A stretch of DNA of 64,000 nt. Origin: Sorghum bicolor. Taxonomy: Eukaryota > Streptophyta > Magnoliopsida > Poales > Poaceae. Each line of letters opens with the position of its first letter. The first letter of the stretch is position 1. Position numbers and translations under genes: made by a program. This document shows positions 58,367 to 64,000 of the stretch, piece by piece. A model generated the notes under the pieces. That model was not told where the DNA came from. It ran no database searches and was given only the letters and a program-made list of their open reading frames with translations. The stretch is from contig NC_012872.2 of assembly GCF_000003195.3 (NCBI RefSeq), forward strand, positions 51,751,695 to 51,815,694, read 5' to 3'.

Positions 58367-58839
58367 GTGACTGCTTATTTCTACAGCGGAACATGCTTGT
58401 TTGGGATAATGGGATGTAGGAAAATTTTTCTATTCTTGTGATTTTCTCTATAAAATTAAAATGATTGTTGTGAAATTACTGCACGATTTTATGAAATTAA
58501 TTCCTGAGTTCCAAAGAGACCTAAATATTTCCTAAGCTACAAACAGAAGTAGCTGACTTCAAATCTATAGATTATTTAGAGCCGAAGCAAAAATTTCCTG
58601 AGTAGCTGACTTTAAGTCTTTAAACCAAATAAGGTCTCCATATGTACTTGTATACGTAGCCCTGTTACGTTCTATGTGATTGAATAAGCAAAAAGAAAAG
58701 AAAAGGAAGTTGAAATCATCACTATTATTGAAAGAACTTTGTTTTGCCCTAGAAAGGAGTTTTTTCCTTCTCGTGACATTGTGTGCGGTTGCTGCTAATC
58801 ATGCACAGATAATCATCATATATATGACTCGCTTATTCA

Positions 58840-59078
58840 GGCCTTGTTTAGTTCGAAAAACATTTCGGATTTTGGTACTGTAGCATTTCGTTTGTTTGTG
58901 GTAAATATTGTCTAATCATAAACTAAATCTCAAAAGATTCGTCTCGTAAATTACAGACAAACTGTGCAATTAGTTTTTATTTTCTTCTATATTTAATGCT
59001 TCATGTATATGCTACAAGATTTGATGTGACGGAGATTCTTGAAAAGATTTTGAATTTTGGGGTGAACTAAACAAGGCC
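58840..59078. mobile_element. GGCCTTGTTTAG-type MITE, complete copy
   Basis: 239 bp. The ends GGCCTTGTTTAGTTC and GAACTAAACAAGGCC are perfect inverted repeats, flanked by tca (58837-58839 and 59079-59081). This copy defines the family ends and a 3-bp target site. Confidence 0.85.
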
Positions 59079-59210
59079 TCAGTTATTCCCTCCGTGGGTT
59101 TCCACAGTCCGGGTCAAATTTGAAACACCATCACACCGTCACACAGTTTGTGATGTACTTGTTCGTCTGGAAAAGGAGGGGTTATTCAATGCGTCTTCAC
59201 CTCATATTAG

Positions 59211-59425
59211 GCCAGTTTTCAAAAAGTACTTAAAATTTTTTAAAGATTTTTCGTCACATCGAATCTTACGACACATGCATAGAACATTAAATATAGATAA
59301 AAACAAAAACTAATTATATAGTTTGTCTATAATTTTACGAGACAAATCTTTTAAGTCTAGTTAGTTTATGATTAGACAATATTTATCAAATACAAAAAAA
59401 TGTACTACAATATCCGAAACCAATT
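59211..59425. mobile_element. GGCCTTGTTTAG-family MITE, degraded
   Basis: The interior words TTTTTCGTCACATCGAATCTT and ACATTAAATATAGATAAA match the copy at 58131. The ends are damaged. Confidence 0.65.
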
Positions 59426-59745
59426 TTTTTTCGTCGCGAGAGAAATTGAAAACTGGAGCTTGCATTGTGTACTGTGCAGACCCACACTGGTCCATGACAA
59501 GATATATAGATGGATTCTATTTCTGAATTATGGCAAAACATGATATGTGTGGGCCCAAGGTGACTCATCAAGGAAAAATAATTTTGAGAAGAGGCAGATA
59601 GTAGAAACTCACATGGTATGCATATATATGCACTACTGCAGACTGACATGCATGCACTATATGTCTATATGGACTATGGTTGGTACATGTACCACATCAA
59701 ATGTAGCGGGACTAAATCGTTACTATCATGTATATGTGTGTATAT

Positions 59746-60230
59746 AATTACTATGTTAATTTATGAGATTATAGTAACTTCATAATAAGTGGTTTACTAT
59801 AACGTTATGGTAAATATCTCCATGTGTTATAATAACCAAACTATTGTAAATATGTATTGATATTATCGTAAATTAATATATAAAATTATCGTAAATGGAG
59901 GTAGCTATAGAATAACTTATTTTGTAGCTTGCTACTGAATACACACTCTCTCTCTCTCTCTATATATATATAACTATTACTCTGTAGCTGGCTACAAAAC
60001 TTATTTTGTAGCCAGTTTGAGTTACGATAATTACTATATTAATTTACAAAATTATAGTAACTCCTTACTAAGTGGTTTACTATAACACTACGGTAAATAT
60101 CCCCATGTGTTATAATAACTCAACTATCGTAAATATGTATACATATTATCGTAAATTAGTATATAAAATTATCGTAAATGGAGGTGGCTACAGAATAACA
60201 TATTTTGTAGTTAGCTATAGAGTATACTCT

Positions 60231-60232
<2 letters not shown>
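59746..60232. repeat. Direct duplication with period 283 bp
   Basis: Two copies (from 59746 and from 60029) of an AT-rich unit of about 200 bp with AGTGGTTTACTATAAC, CCATGTGTTATAATAAC and ATTATCGTAAATGGAGGT. Between them lie a CT/TA microsatellite (59948-59972) and a small inverted repeat with TGTAGC...GGCTACAAAA. Confidence 0.8.

Positions 60233-60290
<58 letters not shown>
60233..60290. repeat. (AT)n microsatellite
   Basis: About 29 uninterrupted AT dinucleotides. Confidence 0.95.
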
Positions 60291-60295
<5 letters not shown>

Positions 60296-60566
60296 CTTTC
60301 AAGGCTAGCGTTAAACAAGACAGTAATCTGTGTGCTTATCTCTAGACTAGAGAGGGAGAGTGGAAGACAGGAGATTGATGTATATCTATGTTGTACCAAC
60401 CGGGTAGGTGATGAAGTAGAGGGTACATATATATAAAGAAAAGGGGGTTGATCAGAGAGTGGGTGGAGGCCGGGAGAGAAAGTGGTAGTCTAGTAGTATC
60501 TGCTGCAAGAAAGCTCAGCATCAGTGTGGCATTGCTATTTGCTGGTGTGCTGTGTTGTGTGTGTGT

Positions 60567-60618
60567 GAGAGAGAGAGAGAGAGAGGGCGCTTGTGGCCAT
60601 TTTGGGGGGGGGGGGGGG
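60567..60618. repeat. (GA)n run and 15-bp G run
   Basis: GA repeat at 60567-60585, and a run of 15 G at 60604-60618. Confidence 0.9.
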
Positions 60619-60686
60619 TGTTACGGTGGTGGAAGAAACCGGATGTGGAAACGGCCGGACATCCTCTCCATGGAATCTACCTCAAC

Positions 60687-61100
60687 TCAACTCCAACAGT
60701 TTGTTAACATTGATTTGGCAAATCTATACTTTTGCCAAGTCTCAAAACCAAATTCCAAATGAAAAACGAGACCTTCTTCAACAGTTTGCTATTTGAGCTT
60801 GGCAAAAGAACTTGGCATCCTAGAATTTTTGTCAAAATCATAAAATTAAGCCTCCAACAAGTTGGCAAATTAGGATACACGTAATGTCAAGCGATGGAGG
60901 GCAAAATTAGTTGGCAAATTGGGATACACGTAATGTCAAGCGATGGAGGACTTGACATATTTGCCAAGTGAAGGAGGAATTTTGCCACGCTCACAAAATT
61001 GCCAAGTAGTTTTGCCAACTTGTTGGAGGCTGTTTTTTATAGTTTTGGCAAAAATCTTACGATGCCGAGTAATTTGGCAAACTGTTGGAGGTGTTCAGGC
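60687..61100. mobile_element. CTCCAACAGTTTG-type MITE
   Basis: The ends CTCCAACAGTTTG and CAAACTGTTGGAG are inverted repeats. The interior has a 49-bp direct repeat (from 60861 and from 60910) with GGATACACGTAATGTCAAGC in both units. Confidence 0.7.
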
Positions 61101-61117
61101 CTTAGTATTTAGTTTGT

Positions 61118-61316
61118 GAAATTTAGATACTATAGTACATTTTTAACTATAGCAATTAATATTATAGACTAACTGAGCTTAAAAAATTTGTCTCGTAAAA
61201 TATATGCAAATTGTGTATTGAGTTATTTTTAAATCTATATTTAGTGCTCTATGCATATATCCAAATATTTGATGTGTCGAGGCGAAAAGTTTTTTGGTAG
61301 GAACTAAACAGGTCTT
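61118..61316. mobile_element. GGCCTTGTTTAG-family MITE, left end lost
   Basis: Interior words and right end AGGAACTAAACAGGTCT of the family. Confidence 0.6.
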
Positions 61317-61329
61317 ATGCTCATATTTA

Positions 61330-61559
61330 GGCCTTGTTTAGTTCGTAAAATTTTGGGTTTTTGGCTACTGTAGCACTTTCGTTTTTATTTGACAAACATT
61401 GTCCAATCACGGAGTAACTAGGCTCAAAAGATTCATCTTACAAATTTCAGTTAAACTGTGTAATTAGTTTTTATTTTCATCTTTATTTAATGCTCCATAC
61501 ATGCGATCAAAGATTTGATGTGACGGGGAATCTTGAAAATTTTTACGAACTAAACAAGG
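61330..61559. mobile_element. GGCCTTGTTTAG-type MITE
   Basis: Starts GGCCTTGTTTAGTTCG and ends CGAACTAAACAAGGT. About 1.2 kb upstream of the IDD start codon. Confidence 0.75.
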
Positions 61560-62692
61560 TATGCTAAAATGCTAAAATACTGTGAGAGCAAAACGTAGGA
61601 GTAGTTGGTTCACTGGAAAGCTCTGTTAAAGTAGTGCACTCACAGTTCCAGTGTTAGCTCTACAACTACCGGTACTCGGGCATCTCCTGCTGCCTGCAGC
61701 TGTTGATTCTGATCAATTTGTACTGGGCTGTAGTATTCTCAAAAGGAAGAATTGTACTAGCCTTTCTCAGAATTCACAGTGCAAATAGCGCGCGAAAGAA
61801 TGAAATTCAGAGTAAAAGAAAAAATGTTTCTTTTTTTATTATTTTTTTAATATACCGTACGTATTTCCTTGAGAGGGCAAAGAATGCTCAGGCTTTTGCA
61901 TCTTTGGGATTCTGGCTCTCTCTCTCTTTTCCCTTCTCCGTTCCGTTCTCCCCTAAAAGCGAGCAGCTAGCGGATAGATAAAGCTGGGGTCGGTTTTGGT
62001 GCCACTGGCTTTCCTTCTTCCCCTTTGCTGCTGACACTGTTCCTCTTCCCTCCTCCTCCTCCTCCTGCTCCTGCTCTCTCTCCCCCTCCCCATGTCCGTC
62101 CTCCTCGGCGGGCGGCCATGACTGCTGCAGCCATCTCTAGCCTCCCCTGCGCGCTGCCAGCTCTAGAAAGCTAGTAGTACTCCTACTAGACAGCTGTTGC
62201 CTGCCTTCAGCTGTGCCGCCCGCCGCTGCAGGAGAAGGAGAGAGAGAGGGAGAAGGAGAGAGAGGGGAGTGGTGTGCCTGTGCCTGTGGCCGTGCCGTGT
62301 GATAGAAAGAATCTGCCGAATTGCTTTCCACCAGTCATTGACCACCCAGTTACGTTTGAGTTTCCCCCCCCTCGTTTTGTCCCCCCCTCCCTGCGCTGCG
62401 CCTCCTGTGTTGCTTGCTGTTGTTCCTCCCTCCTTGGCTGCTTGGGGGCCCTGCTCATCAAGCTCCTCCCCAGGCCGCCTCAGCATCTCTCACATACCGC
62501 CGTGTCTGGTGCCTGCTTCTGCTTCTGCTTCTGCTTGCCCCATCCTCCTTCATATTCTTGACGAGTTAAATGCATGCCTTTGAGCAGATTGCACACACAC
62601 ATCCCTCCTCTCGATTTTATTGCCTATGCCAACCCCTTTTTCTTCAATAGCTAGCTAGGTAGACACATACACATATCAGTAGTGCGTGCGTG

Positions 62693-62721
62693 GTGTGTGT
62701 GTGTATATATACACACACACA
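62693..62721. promoter_or_regulatory. GT/AC palindrome around a TATA-like core in the IDD leader
   Basis: GTGTGTGTGTATATATACACACAC is self-complementary (here shown within its limits). It is about 85 bp before the start codon, in what I think is the 5' UTR or core promoter. Confidence 0.5.
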
Positions 62722-62803
62722 CAACAGGTGCAAGATCAGGCGAAGCTGCTAGCCGCCCTTTGGAGTTTGGAGGCTTGGACTCCCATCACCTCGATCACCT
62801 AGT

Positions 62804-63617
62804 ATGTTCCACCACCAGCAGGAGTTCCTACAGGCAGAAGCTGCGGCCGCGGCAGATCGGGAGAGCAGCATGTCCAACCTCACCTCCTCCGCCAACGCGG
62901 CGCCTGCTGCTGCTGCTGTCCCGCCGCCGCCGGCCGCTGGCAACAACAAGCGCAAGCGGAGCCTCCCAGGCAACCCCGGTACGTGGTGGACGATGATCGA
63001 TCTTAGCCTTTTTCCCCTCCCTCCCTCCCTCCCTCCCTCCCTCCCTTGTAAATTCCATCGATTTCATTCTCGATCGTTTATGCTTGGCTTGGTCGATGGG
63101 CGGCTTCATCAATCAATCAATCAATCAAGAAACAAGAAAAGAAAAGCAACTGATGATGATCACCGGCATGCTCATGCCATGCCATGACATCTTTAATTTC
63201 TCTCTGATCATCAGACCCCGAGGCGGAGGTGGTGGCTCTTTCTCCGGCGACGCTGATGGCGACGAACCGCTTCGTGTGCGAGATCTGCGGGAAAGGGTTC
63301 CAGCGCGACCAGAACCTGCAGCTGCACCGGCGCGGGCACAACCTCCCCTGGAAGCTGAAGCAGCGCGGGACGGGGAAGGAGGCGCAGCGGAAGAAGGTGT
63401 ACGTGTGCCCGGAGGCGTCGTGCGTGCACCACGACCCGGCGCGCGCGCTGGGCGACCTCACGGGGATCAAGAAGCACTTCTTCCGCAAGCACGGCGAGAA
63501 GAAGTGGAAGTGCGACAAGTGCTCCAAGAAGTACGCCGTGCACTCCGACTGGAAGGCGCACTCCAAGATCTGCGGCACCAGGGAGTACAAGTGCGACTGC
63601 GGCACAATCTTCTCCAG
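62804..63617 (+). CDS. INDETERMINATE-domain (IDD) C2H2 zinc-finger transcription factor, N-terminal exons, cut by the window edge
   Basis: Exon 1 is 62804-62978 and exon 2 is 63215-63617. The intron is GT-AG with phase 1 (GAC rebuilt across it). The donor GTAGCT at 63618 leads into an intron that continues to the edge, so the gene is partial. The N-terminus is Ala/Gln rich, then a nuclear-signal-like [12 protein letters not shown] and the IDD hallmark [20 protein letters not shown]. Fingers 1-3 are [40 protein letters not shown]...H and [20 protein letters not shown]. Finger 4 begins with [11 protein letters not shown]. The IDD family binds DNA and acts in plant development, metabolism and GRAS-protein complexes. 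Which IDD member this is cannot be said from this part. Confidence 0.95.
63015..63046. repeat. (CCCT)n microsatellite in IDD intron 1
   Basis: About seven to eight CCCT/CTCC units inside the 236-bp first intron. Confidence 0.9.
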
Positions 63618-64000
63618 GTAGCTAGGATCCATCTTCGTTTCTTTTTTTTTTACTTGGTTATCGTCGTCGTCGTCTCTCTCAGTTTCTCTCTCGCTCTAGA
63701 AAGCTATAGCTAGTTGATCCATCCGGCCGTCTTCCCTTGCAAATTTGCAATTGCAATTGCAGCCGGCGGCTCCACATGCATGCCGGCTCCAGATGAAACT
63801 CTTGGCTCGGCTCCATTGTCAGTGTGCACACTGGTGGATCCTCTCGTCTATGATCGTCGATGAAGTGTTTGATTAGCTCTTTGATCTGCTTGAGAGAAAT
63901 GCATGTGGTGATTGATGAGATTTCAACTCGATAGGGCACTGATTAAAGGAGAGAATGATGTGCCAGGCTAGATCGATAGGATAGGATGCTAGCGCCTAGC
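63618..64000 (+). other. IDD intron 2, start only
   Basis: Follows the donor at 63618. No acceptor that restores the fourth finger is seen before the window ends. Confidence 0.7.

Noticed and set aside
60072..60399. Tyr/Ile repeat frames on both strands
   Set aside because: Direct translation of the (AT)n microsatellite.
62163..62583. Frames of up to 128 residues in the IDD leader on both strands
   Set aside because: Low-complexity pyrimidine-rich DNA. The frames differ by strand and have no domain. I treat the region as promoter and 5' UTR.
1..64000. tRNA, rRNA, microRNA or CRISPR features
   Set aside because: I saw no tRNA T-loop pattern in a plausible cloverleaf, no rRNA words, no mature microRNA that I recognise, and no evenly spaced short repeats. 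A covariance-model search would be decisive.

Overview
This window is nuclear DNA of a grass. I think an Andropogoneae species such as Sorghum is most likely. The reasons are the split genes with GT-AG introns, the dense nesting of Ty1/copia and Ty3/gypsy LTR retrotransposons, and the many small MITEs with TIRs typical of grasses. There are two host genes, both on the + strand: a CCCH zinc-finger gene (38863-42699) and the first coding exons of an INDETERMINATE-domain (IDD) C2H2 zinc-finger gene (62804 onward, running off the right edge).

Positions 1-23663 are a nest of retrotransposons, ordered by target-site duplications (TSDs) and reading frames. A copia element (2045-23663, 3' LTR 23375-23663) is the oldest layer. 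A gypsy-type element entered its gag; only the tail and 3' LTR of that element (1-2044) are in the window. A TAT-lineage gypsy element, TAT-1 (5101-21612), entered the copia reverse-transcriptase region (TSD catac). TAT-1 was itself hit in gag by a Tekay-like element that is now a 4.05-kb solo LTR (7994-12039, TSD aaatt).

Positions 24862-38353 are a second nest. A Tourist-like MITE (TSD taa) is split by a younger TAT-lineage element, TAT-2 (25215-38043, minus orientation, TSD acaaa). Both TAT elements have two RNase H domains. Both also carry, between pol and the 3' LTR, an intron-containing gene on the opposite strand with its own TATA box. In TAT-1 this gene is plant-mobile-domain-like. In TAT-2 it is a five-exon gene of the putative gypsy-type transposon (Transposase_28) kind, with coiled-coil exons. 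TAT-2 has lost its integrase core. Its LTRs differ at 13 of 989 positions by my count, against about 20 of 720 for TAT-1.

Positions 38365-42951 hold the six-exon CCCH gene with an inverted repeat in its promoter region and MITEs in its introns. Positions 43000-62000 have no gene I can support. This stretch is MITEs (several copies of a family ending GGCCTTGTTTAG), diverged tandem duplications, simple repeats and a probable old LTR fragment. The IDD gene lies at the right end, with a long pyrimidine-rich leader.

The most unusual signals are the paired antisense genes of the two TAT elements, a strong enrichment of GCCGAT/ATCGGC hexamers throughout TAT-1, and nonsense codons in the retroelements that are mostly one C-to-T step from glutamine or arginine codons.
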